Shown one piece after another: positions 18,175 to 25,237 of a DNA stretch of 64,000 nucleotides (its first letter is position 1; every line of letters starts with the position of its first letter). Source of the DNA: Bhargavaea changchunensis. Its GTDB lineage: Bacteria > Bacillota > Bacilli > Bacillales_A > Planococcaceae. The notes beneath the pieces were generated by a model that saw only the letters and a program-made list of their open reading frames with translations, was not told the DNA's origin and searched no databases. Made by a program: the position numbers and the translations under genes. The stretch spans positions 168,431-232,430 of the forward strand of contig NZ_JBHTCT010000038.1 of NCBI RefSeq assembly GCF_042665595.1. Direction: 5' to 3'.

Positions 18175-18209
18175 AGCCGCCCGGCAGACTGTTCTGCCGG
18201 GCGGCTTTC
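18175..18209. terminator. Bidirectional terminator between TetM-like gene and unknown gene
   Basis: Perfect 13-bp stem (18175-18187 with 18194-18206) and 6-nt loop, with short T and A tracts on the two sides, lying between convergent genes. Confidence 0.85.
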
Positions 18210-18217
18210 ATGGTTTT

Positions 18218-18931
18218 TTACTTGTCAAAACCCAATGTCTTTTTCACTTTATTTACCGCTTCTTTCAGCAGCTTGTCCTGAACGACCGTCTTATCCGGGT
18301 CCCACTGGCTGCCCTCCGGCAGCTCGAACTGAAATGCCTCACAGTACGGAGCGGGCCGGTCCATCATGTACTCCACGATCTCATTTTTGATGAAGTCGCG
18401 GGCTTCCTGAGGCGTCCGTTTGCCCGTGACCACCTCATGCATCATGTTCATGGAGAGCGTATTTGCGCCTTCATTGTCACAGTGGACCGACACTTCGCCC
18501 TTTGTCCGGTCGACCACGAGGCTGCCCTCCAGCTCTCCGATCAGGCCGACCTTATCAGCCGGCACATGATAGTCGATCGTCTGCTCCAGGCAATCGACAT
18601 GCGGCTCCGGGAAGTCATGCGGGATCTCTTCCTTGAAGACGACCGTCCGTTTCCATGGACCGTTGTTGTACCAGGTGAGCCGGTTGACAGTGGCCTCGTT
18701 CGGCTGGCCGTAGAACTTCACCATTGTCTCCGCAGAAGCCTTCGGAGTAGCCGGCCAGACCGAGATGATTTCCTTCACAAGCTGTTCGTCCACCCGTTCG
18801 TCCGCCGCAAGCGGCTCACTTTTCTTCGATGCATGAAGCTTCGCGTTCGCCGCCATGGCGGTTGCGGCCAGCTTCAGCCGGTCCTTGCCGGGCACATCCT
18901 TGGCAAATGGCTGCCTCTGACGTTCTGTCAT
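18218..18931 (-). CDS. Conserved protein of unknown function
   Basis: A 237-residue soluble protein that I do not recognise. The N-terminus is basic and helical; the central part has PATPKASAETMVKFYGQP, WYNNGPWKRTVVFKEE and HDFPEPHVDCLEQTIDYHVP, and the end contains a CEAFQFELPEG strand and a lysine-rich helix. No signal peptide or TM segment. A good GGGAGGGG ribosome site and convergent bidirectional terminator indicate a genuine gene. The conserved His/Asp/Cys residues in HVDCLEQ could bind metal, but that is speculation. Confidence 0.7.
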   Translation of the reverse strand: MTERQRQPFAKDVPGKDRLKLAATAMAANAKLHASKKSEPLAADERVDEQLVKEIISVWPATPKASAETMVKFYGQPNEATVNRLTWYNNGPWKRTVVFKEEIPHDFPEPHVDCLEQTIDYHVPADKVGLIGELEGSLVVDRTKGEVSVHCDNEGANTLSMNMMHEVVTGKRTPQEARDFIKNEIVEYMMDRPAPYCEAFQFELPEGSQWDPDKTVVQDKLLKEAVNKVKKTLGFDK

Positions 18932-19007
18932 GTCTGTCCCCTCCCAAAAATCAATCTAACCTACTCATTGCCGGTTCACGGAAGAATAAACATTCACTCC
19001 TGAATAA

Positions 19008-19050
19008 CAAAAAAGACCTTCCAGGCCCAATGAGGGCACTGAAAGATCTT
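19008..19050 (-). terminator. Terminator of gltS
   Basis: Long hairpin with GCCC-TCATT-GGGC core and AAGA..TCTT base, followed by TTTTTT on the minus strand, 20-60 nt after the gltS stop. Confidence 0.75.
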
Positions 19051-19068
19051 GTAAACATGATTAAATCA

Positions 19069-20256
19069 TCAAGGCGCGAACATATTGATGGTCGTGATGA
19101 TGATCGGTGCACCGAACAGGACGTCCTGCAGGAAACCGCCGACGATCGGTACGACCAGGAACGCCGTGCGGGACGGGCCAAACTTGTTGACCGTTGCACC
19201 CATGTTCGCCATGGCGTTCGGCGTTGCGCCGAGACCGTGGCCGAGCATACCGGAAATCATGACGGCTGCATCGTAGTCCTTTCCGAGGAAGCGGAAGACA
19301 ATGAAGACCGCAAACAAAATGATGAAGGCCACCTGAACGAGCACAATGCCGATCAGCGGAAGCGCCAGTCCGACGACTTCCCAGATCTTGATGCTCATCA
19401 GCGCCATCGACAGGAAGATTGCCAAGGAGATGTCACCGATCAGGTTGATCTCTTTCATGTTGACAGTGCCAGGGAGCGTACGGTCCACAAGGTTCCGGAC
19501 GATAACTGCAACGAACATCGCTCCGATATAGGCCGGTAGTACAAAGCCGGTTGCCTCAGAGAAAATTTCCCCGATGTACGTCCCGCCTGCCATCGAAAGG
19601 GTGATCAGAGCAATCTGAATCATGAACGAGCGCTCAGTGACCGGCTTTTCTGCCTCTTCAACATACTCTTCTACTTTGCCTTCAGTCGGCTTCAAGTCGT
19701 GCTTCTTGATAAGGAACCTCGCGACCGGGCCACCGGAAAGGCTTCCGGAAATCAGGCCCAGCGTGGCTGCTGCCATCCCGATCGTGACGGCTGAATCAAT
19801 GCCAAGCTCTGAAATCGTCTGCCCGTACGCGGCTGCGCCACCGTGTCCGCCGCTCATCGTGACAGCACCGCTCATCACCCCGAGGAGCGGATCGATGCCG
19901 AACACTTTTGCAAGAGAGACCCCGATGACATTCTGCATAAAGATGAGAATTCCGCAGAAAATCAGGTAAATGATCAGGAGCTTCCCGCCCAGTTTGATCA
20001 GCTTCATGCTGGCTCCAAGCCCGACCGTCGTAAAGAACGCGACCATGAAGAGCGACTGCAGGGAAGTATCCAATGAAATTTCAACGACGCCCGTTGATTG
20101 CAGGATAAATGCCAGGATAGCGAATATGAGGCCGCCGACAACCGGAGCCGGAATCAGGAACCGGTCCAGGATGCCGATACGGTTAACGAGGGCCATTCCA
20201 AGCAGGTAGAGGGCCACTGCGAGGAACAGCGTGGTAATCTGGTTAATCTCGATCAT
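19069..20256 (-). CDS. gltS: Sodium/glutamate symporter
   Basis: A GltS-family carrier of 395 residues with about ten transmembrane helices in two inverted halves, each bearing the family's glycine/serine-rich re-entrant loop: SGAVTMSGGHGGAAAYG in the first half and SGMLGHGLGATPNAMANM in the second. It imports glutamate with sodium. The RBS AAAGGTGA precedes the ATG. The long (>200 nt) upstream region contains a near-perfect cre site at 20481, suggesting CcpA repression, as for the other glutamate carrier at 7.8 kb. Confidence 0.93.
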   Translation of the reverse strand: MIEINQITTLFLAVALYLLGMALVNRIGILDRFLIPAPVVGGLIFAILAFILQSTGVVEISLDTSLQSLFMVAFFTTVGLGASMKLIKLGGKLLIIYLIFCGILIFMQNVIGVSLAKVFGIDPLLGVMSGAVTMSGGHGGAAAYGQTISELGIDSAVTIGMAAATLGLISGSLSGGPVARFLIKKHDLKPTEGKVEEYVEEAEKPVTERSFMIQIALITLSMAGGTYIGEIFSEATGFVLPAYIGAMFVAVIVRNLVDRTLPGTVNMKEINLIGDISLAIFLSMALMSIKIWEVVGLALPLIGIVLVQVAFIILFAVFIVFRFLGKDYDAAVMISGMLGHGLGATPNAMANMGATVNKFGPSRTAFLVVPIVGGFLQDVLFGAPIIITTINMFAP

Positions 20257-20480
20257 AATTTGTCACCTTTCCCAAAAAAATTTCACGGTTCCCGGACCCG
20301 GCCCGCACCCGATCAGAATCGGATTCCCCTACGGACCGTACTGCGATCCAGAAAACCGCAACGATAATAGCGTTTTCAAATATGGTTGAATCTGTTTTTA
20401 CGTATCCTTGTTTACCCCTTGTTTGTCCAATGAACCCTTCGCAGAACAAAAGCACTCCAAATCCAGTCAAAAGGACATTT

Positions 20481-20496
20481 ATGGAATCGCTTTCGT
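20481..20496. promoter_or_regulatory. cre site (CcpA) upstream of gltS
   Basis: ATGGAATCGCTTTCGT differs from the cre consensus WTGNAANCGNWWNCAW at a single defined position. It is 225 nt upstream of the gltS ATG. The rest of 20257-20628 holds only AT-rich sequence with no gene that I can support. Confidence 0.6.
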
Positions 20497-20628
20497 AATT
20501 GTTAAAGGACCGCTTCTTTAGCGATGCGCTGTTTTAAAGTATAATCAGTTCCGCTAAATTATTGCAATAGAAAACTCTAAATCCGTACTATTCCAAAAAG
20601 TAAATCCGCTAATATTTTCAAGGACCGG

Positions 20629-20678
20629 AAAGAAAAAGAGACGATTCCGCATCCCTAATAATAGGATGCGGAATCGTC
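20629..20678 (-). terminator. Terminator of the tandem AhpD-like gene
   Basis: Perfect 15-bp inverted repeat (20640-20654 with 20664-20678), 9-nt loop, followed on the minus strand by TCTTTTTCTTT. Confidence 0.9.
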
Positions 20679-20694
20679 TTTAGAATTCATGGAC

Positions 20695-21363
20695 TCAGTT
20701 GTCGTAGGCGTTCAGGGCATTTACGCTATGCGCAATTGCAGAGCCGGCTTTGAGCGCAACCGCAACGAAGATTGCCTCGGAAATCTCTTCGAGAGTCGCC
20801 CCTTCTTTCTTGGCATTTTTCGTATGAAGATCGATGCAATAAGCACAGCCGGTGGTGTGTGCCGAAGCGACTGCGATAAGTTCTTTCTCCTTCACGCTCA
20901 GTTTTCCGGCCTTGAGTGCAGTGCCATCAAACTTTACAAAAGTTTTGAAAGACTCTTCGTCGAGCTTCGCGAACTCAGGAAGGCGGCTGAAGTAAGAAGC
21001 TTTGTAGAATTCCCCGTCCCCATTGCCATCGTAGGCATTCAGTCCGTTCACCCCGTGAGCAAGTGCAGAGCCGGCTTTGAGAGCAGTCGCGACAAAGATC
21101 GCTTCGGCGACTTCCTCTTTGGAGGAATCGTTTTTCTTGGCATTGCCGACATGCAGATCGATGCAGTACGGGCAGCCGGTGATATGGGCTACGGCAACCG
21201 CAATCAGTTCTTTCAATTTAACGGAGAGCTTGCCTTCTGCAAGTGCCTGATCGTTGAACTTAAAGAAAGTTTCAAACGCTTCCGGAGCGTATTTTTTCAG
21301 TTCGAAAATTCTTCCGAAGTATTCTTTTTTGTACAGGCTGTCTGTTTTCGTTGTAGTTGTCAT
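20695..21363 (-). CDS. Tandem carboxymuconolactone decarboxylase (AhpD-like) protein under SAM riboswitch control
   Basis: A 222-residue protein made of two similar CMD/AhpD domains (about 10-112 and 118-222). Each has the redox motif and downstream histidine of peroxidase-type members: CPYC with Cys64, Cys67 and His71, and CAYC with Cys173, Cys176 and His180. The two halves repeat nearly word for word (ELIAVAVAHITGC against ELIAVASAHTTGC; FVATALKAGSALAHGVNGLNAYD against its copy), implying internal duplication. The CxxC-H motif suggests thiol-dependent peroxidase or disulfide chemistry. Its leader is a complete SAM-I riboswitch, tying it to sulfur limitation; the true substrate is unknown. 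Confidence 0.88.
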   Translation of the reverse strand: MTTTTKTDSLYKKEYFGRIFELKKYAPEAFETFFKFNDQALAEGKLSVKLKELIAVAVAHITGCPYCIDLHVGNAKKNDSSKEEVAEAIFVATALKAGSALAHGVNGLNAYDGNGDGEFYKASYFSRLPEFAKLDEESFKTFVKFDGTALKAGKLSVKEKELIAVASAHTTGCAYCIDLHTKNAKKEGATLEEISEAIFVAVALKAGSAIAHSVNALNAYDN

Positions 21364-21451
21364 CTCAAATCTCCCCTTTTACACGTTTCTTACTGATTGA
21401 TCCGGTCGGGATCGGATGGCTTATCGGACCCGCAGCATATCACGATGAAAT

Positions 21452-21601
21452 CAAAAAGCCCCTTCCCGATGAGGAAGAGGCTGTATGTATTCGGCCTTCC
21501 TCATCTTTCAAGCATGCGCTTGCTGGAATGAGCACCTTGTTACATCGTAACGGTTGCTGCGGGATCTGCGGACCAGTTTCCTCCCCCGGCTCTTGATAAG
21601 G
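21452..21601 (-). promoter_or_regulatory. SAM-I riboswitch (S-box) controlling the tandem AhpD-like gene
   Basis: The minus strand reads P1 CCTTATC (21595-21601) pairing with GATGAGG (21499-21505), the S-box core AGAGCCGGGGGAGG, a CAGCAACC segment and AAGGTGCTCATTCCAGCA. Downstream, AGCCTCTTCC and GGAAGGGGCT (21457-21482) form a terminator ending in TTTTTG. The 3' P1 strand GATGAGGAAG is exactly complementary to the terminator loop/stem CTTCCTCATC, giving a classical antiterminator. High SAM would stop transcription. Confidence 0.92.
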
Positions 21602-21633
21602 TCAATTCTTATTCAATTAGTAAGATTAACCTA

Positions 21634-21662
21634 AGAATATCGGACTACCCATCGTCTGTCAA
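21634..21662 (-). promoter_or_regulatory. SigA promoter of the S-box/AhpD-like unit
   Basis: On the minus strand TTGACA (21657-21662), 17-nt spacer, TATTCT (21634-21639), about 33 nt upstream of the riboswitch P1. Confidence 0.8.
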
Positions 21663-21710
21663 CATAAAATCTTCAATCATTTTAGAATTACGCTTCAATA
21701 TAAGGCTATC

Positions 21711-21809
21711 CTATTTGCTGAAATACCATTTCCATAATGCAAATCCTATGACGGCATAAATGATGATAAATCCGTAAAGCCATACCGTCAGCATCTCATT
21801 TACAAACAT
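21711..21809 (-). CDS. 32-residue single-TM microprotein downstream of the SSS symporter
   Basis: ATG at 21807-21809 with an AAGGGGGA ribosome site that overlaps the symporter stop codon, ending at TAG 21711. The peptide starts MFVNEMLTVW and continues as one hydrophobic helix (LYGFIIIYAVIGFALW) with a short KWYFSK tail. Size, topology and tight coupling resemble the tiny accessory subunits of sodium symporters (MetS-type partners of NSS carriers), but a partner for SSS carriers of this kind is not one I can name. The gene is easily missed because of its length. Confidence 0.75.
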   Translation of the reverse strand: MFVNEMLTVWLYGFIIIYAVIGFALWKWYFSK

Positions 21810-21821
21810 CTTTCATCCCCC

Positions 21822-23324
21822 TTAACGCCCCTGTTCTGTCTCTGGAATCAGGACTTCTTCCTTTTCCGATTCCAGAACATTTGCCAATACAAACATGGTC
21901 AAAATACCGATCCCGGTCGCCACTGCACCGGCCGTCATCGTGCTTGGGATGATACCGCTGAAGTAGAGGATCAGGTAGGCAAAGAGTCCGATGATCATTG
22001 ATGCCTCTGCTGCTCTGGCGGAAGCCTTCTTTCTCCCATACACTGCATATAAAATGGGGCCCAATGTTCCGGCTGCGACTCCGGAAATGCCGATCCACAT
22101 AATATCTCCCATGTAAGCAGGCGGTTTCATCACGATCAGAAGGGCGATGATTCCCACAACAGGAACGGTCAGCCTGCTGATCTTAAGTGCGATTTTCTCC
22201 GCCTTTTCTTCATCGACTTTGACATAGCCTCTTCTGACCAGGAATTTCAGGAAAATGTCATTGGCAAAAACAGTAGAAATCGAGACGAACAGTCCGTCCG
22301 TTGTTGACATGGCCGCAGCCAGAATCACGACACCGAATAGTGCAACAACAGCAGCAGGGAATGCCCAGGCCACATATTCCATCAAAGCCAGATCCGCAAC
22401 GACGTCTCCGGATCCCAGTGCCACCCTGCTATAGAGTCCTCCAAATAGAACCAATACGCTAAGCGAAGCCACGATGACATAGGTCAGAATCATTTTACCC
22501 AGATCTTTTTCACTCTTGATGCCCAAGACTTTATTAAATAAGTGAGGTGCGGACGCAAAGGCCCACTGGATGCAGATCGCGCCGATCACTGCGCCAATCG
22601 AATAGAAGTGAGCTGAATCAGGGTTAAAAACAGTCACCAGATTGGGATCCTGTGCCGCCAGGTTGTCGGTGATCCCGGAAAATGTGGCCGCGATGCCGTC
22701 CTTCCAGAAGATTACGATTCCGGAGATGAAGATCACAATTCCTGCAATCGCCATCAGAATCACTTGAACGGCATCTGTGTAGATATCCGCAAACGCTCCG
22801 CCGCCGAATACATAAACCACCACGATGACGGTGATGAGGATCAGGCCGGTACGATAGTCCATCCCCAATAAATACTCAAAAATCCTCGCTCCGGCTACAA
22901 ACTGGGCGGCAATATAAAAGATGTTGAAAAGCAGGATGAGGCCGGTTCCTACACGCAAGAGGTCGCTATTGTAATAGTCCCCAAGCCAATCCGGCAATGA
23001 GAGAGACTTCTGCTCTTCATTCAGTTTACGGATTTTCTTCGCGACCATCAGAACTCCAATAGCTCCTCCTCCTACCATCGCCAGCATGAGCCACAGATTC
23101 GTGAGTCCCCACTCATGGGACCAGCCCGGATAGCCGAGAAAAGTGGCCGCACTCAGATAGGTTGCCGCAAAAGATAGGCCCAGCACGACGGGTCCGAGAC
23201 TCCCTCCTCCAATCGCGAAATCCCGGATATTCTTCGTTTTCTTCGTTCCGATGTAACCGAGAAAGAGCATGATTGCCAAAAATACAACAAACCCGATCCA
23301 GGTAAACAGTGTGACAGTATTCAT
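21822..23324 (-). CDS. Sodium:solute symporter (SSS family) in an S-box operon
   Basis: A 500-residue, ~13-TM carrier of the SSS family (PutP/PanF-like). Typical segments are DFAIGGGSLGPVVLGLSFAATYLSAATFLGYPG at the N-terminus (discontinuous TM1/TM2 substrate and Na+ site), FGGGAFADIYTDAVQ in the middle, and LAAAMSTTDGLFVSIST with the conserved serine/threonine Na2 site. Coupled to the monooxygenase gene 25 nt upstream and to the microprotein 12 nt downstream. Location under an S-box suggests that it imports a sulfur compound that the monooxygenase then attacks; the ligand is not evident. Confidence 0.87.
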   Translation of the reverse strand: MNTVTLFTWIGFVVFLAIMLFLGYIGTKKTKNIRDFAIGGGSLGPVVLGLSFAATYLSAATFLGYPGWSHEWGLTNLWLMLAMVGGGAIGVLMVAKKIRKLNEEQKSLSLPDWLGDYYNSDLLRVGTGLILLFNIFYIAAQFVAGARIFEYLLGMDYRTGLILITVIVVVYVFGGGAFADIYTDAVQVILMAIAGIVIFISGIVIFWKDGIAATFSGITDNLAAQDPNLVTVFNPDSAHFYSIGAVIGAICIQWAFASAPHLFNKVLGIKSEKDLGKMILTYVIVASLSVLVLFGGLYSRVALGSGDVVADLALMEYVAWAFPAAVVALFGVVILAAAMSTTDGLFVSISTVFANDIFLKFLVRRGYVKVDEEKAEKIALKISRLTVPVVGIIALLIVMKPPAYMGDIMWIGISGVAAGTLGPILYAVYGRKKASARAAEASMIIGLFAYLILYFSGIIPSTMTAGAVATGIGILTMFVLANVLESEKEEVLIPETEQGR

Positions 23325-23349
23325 GGAGCATCCCCTTCTATTCCGTTTT

Positions 23350-24726
23350 CTACTTCACCAATGACGTGATCTGTTTTGCGGGATGGCTGTCAGGCAGATG
23401 GGGCGTACCTGTGCCAAAGAGATTTTCCCGCAATGTCTTTCCTTCATATTCAGTCCGGTAGATGCCCCGTCTCTGCAATTCCGGAACGACGTGATCCACA
23501 AACTCACGGAATGTCTCCAGCGAATAGCTTTGTGCGATATTGAACCCGTCCGCATCCCCCACTGTTGCCCATTCCTCGATCCGGTCGGCAATCTGCTCCG
23601 GAGTTCCGATAAATTTGGCGGTTCCGTTGCCGAGCCCATGATTCACCACCGCCTCGCGCAGTGTCCATTTCTTGTTCGGGTCTTTCGTATACATATCCAG
23701 ATTCCCCTGAACGGCATCCGTTTCGATGTCCTCGATATACTGATCCGGATCGTATTTCGAAAAGTCGATTCCCGTATGGCCGGAAAGCAGTGCGGCGGTC
23801 CCTTCATAGCTGACATGGTTTTTCAGGTCCTCATACTTGGAGAAAGCCTCTTCCTCCGTGGAACCCACGATCGGAAGGACCATCGGGAAAATCCGGATGT
23901 CTTGCGGATCCCTTCCAAAAGAGGCAGCGCGTTTTCGGAGATCTGCCGAGTAGTCCTTCAGTGCCTGCAGGGAATGGCCCTTTGTGAATACTGCTTCCGC
24001 ATGCTTTGCCGCAAAATCGCGTCCCCGCGGCGAGGCCCCTGCCTGGAACAATACCGGAGTCCGCTGAGGGGATGGCTCGGTCAGATGGATTCCCGGGACA
24101 TCAAAGAATTCCCCGTGGTGCCCGATTGCATGGACTTTTGACGGATCGGCAAAGGTATCCCCTTCTCTGTCATAGACCACTGCATCTTCTTCCCAGCTAT
24201 GCTCCCAGAGTTTATAGACCACTTCCAGAAACTCATCCGCACGGTCGTAGCGCTGACTTTTCGGCAGACGTCCGGAAAGACCCAGGTTGACCGCTTCGCT
24301 TTCCAGATAGGAAGTGACGACATTCCATCCGAGCCGGCCTTCCGTCAGGTGATCCAGCGTTGAGAGCTGGCGCGCCAATGAATAAGGCTGGGCATAGGTC
24401 GTGGAAACCGTGGGTGCGAAGCCGATATGCTCGGTCACCTGTGCCATCGCTGAAATGATCAGCAACGGGTCATGGGCTGGCAACTGCACGGCATGGCGGA
24501 CGGCTGCCTCATGACTGCTTCCATAGACCGAATACGTTCCCAGCACATCGGCGATAAAGACAGCATCAAATTTTCCACGCTCCAACACCTTGGCAGTTTC
24601 CGTCCAGAAATCCAGCCGATTATGCTTCGTCCCCTCGTCTTTTTCATGCTTCCACAGTCCGGTCGAATGCGGAGATGGCGAGTTTTGAACAAAACCGTTT
24701 AAATGAATCTGTTTTTTCTTCCCCAT
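23350..24726 (-). CDS. NtaA/SnaA/DszA-family FMN-dependent monooxygenase
   Basis: Flavin-dependent, two-component-type luciferase-like monooxygenase, 458 residues. Family hallmarks are visible: GLWKHEKDEGTKHNRLDFW near the N-terminus, FAPTVSTTYAQPYSLARQLSTLDHLTEGRLGWNVVTS, and PQRTPVLFQAGASPRGRDFAAKHAE. Relatives cleave C-S or C-N bonds (DszA, SnaA, NtaA, YxeK) with FMNH2 from a separate reductase, none of which is adjacent. A SAM-I riboswitch upstream places it in sulfur scavenging. It heads an operon with the SSS symporter and microprotein. Confidence 0.9.
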   Translation of the reverse strand: MGKKKQIHLNGFVQNSPSPHSTGLWKHEKDEGTKHNRLDFWTETAKVLERGKFDAVFIADVLGTYSVYGSSHEAAVRHAVQLPAHDPLLIISAMAQVTEHIGFAPTVSTTYAQPYSLARQLSTLDHLTEGRLGWNVVTSYLESEAVNLGLSGRLPKSQRYDRADEFLEVVYKLWEHSWEEDAVVYDREGDTFADPSKVHAIGHHGEFFDVPGIHLTEPSPQRTPVLFQAGASPRGRDFAAKHAEAVFTKGHSLQALKDYSADLRKRAASFGRDPQDIRIFPMVLPIVGSTEEEAFSKYEDLKNHVSYEGTAALLSGHTGIDFSKYDPDQYIEDIETDAVQGNLDMYTKDPNKKWTLREAVVNHGLGNGTAKFIGTPEQIADRIEEWATVGDADGFNIAQSYSLETFREFVDHVVPELQRRGIYRTEYEGKTLRENLFGTGTPHLPDSHPAKQITSLVK

Positions 24727-24848
24727 AATCTGTCTCCCCTTTCAGCTTCCCTCTTACTAACTGCCCTAATAAGATTAGTCGGAATAACGCTTGTCAAATG
24801 TTGCCTTGAACATCACATCATTCTCCCCGAAGAACGTCCCACACAAGC

Positions 24849-24999
24849 AAAAAACCCCTTCCCAAGGGGGGAAGAGGCAACTTCATCTATTCCACCCTCA
24901 TCTATCAGGCGTGCGCCTGCTGGAATGAGCACCTTGTTACATCCGTAACGGTTGCTGCGGGATCATGGGACCAGGTTCCTCCCCCGACTCTAGATAAGG
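24849..24999 (-). promoter_or_regulatory. SAM-I riboswitch (S-box) controlling monooxygenase-symporter operon
   Basis: The minus strand shows P1 CCTTATC (24993-24999) with GATGAGG (24896-24902), AGAGTCGGGGGAGG, a CAGCAACC segment and AAGGTGCTCATTCCAGCA, then a terminator stem (CCTCTTCCC with GGGAAGGGG) ending in TTTTTTG at 24849. It is a close sister of the one at 21.5 kb. Confidence 0.92.
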
Positions 25000-25027
25000 A
25001 AACTATTCAATTAGTAAGAGTAAGCCC

Positions 25028-25056
25028 ATAATATCGTTATGCAATTAATCAGTCAA
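25028..25056 (-). promoter_or_regulatory. SigA promoter of the S-box monooxygenase operon
   Basis: Minus-strand TTGACT (25051-25056), 17-nt spacer, TATTAT (25028-25033). The downstream sequence CTTACTAATTGAATA is shared with the other S-box leader. Confidence 0.8.
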
Positions 25057-25163
25057 CACAGAATGTTTAAAATGGTAGAAAAGGACGATGCTTGAACAGG
25101 TAACCAGAAGTCGGACTGCCCGTGATTGTGGTAGTCCATCATGGCCGCAAGGATCGAGCCGGA

Positions 25164-25201
25164 CAAAAAAAGCGATGTTCTCCTCTTTCGGGAACATCGC
25201 T
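25164..25201 (-). terminator. Terminator of katA
   Basis: AGCGATGTTC pairs with GAACATCGCT around an ~11-nt loop, followed by TTTTTTT on the minus strand. The DNA between it and the S-box promoter (25057-25163) shows no gene. Confidence 0.88.
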
Positions 25202-25237
25202 GGAATTGCCTGAATGGTGGACAGCCTATTCAGGAAA

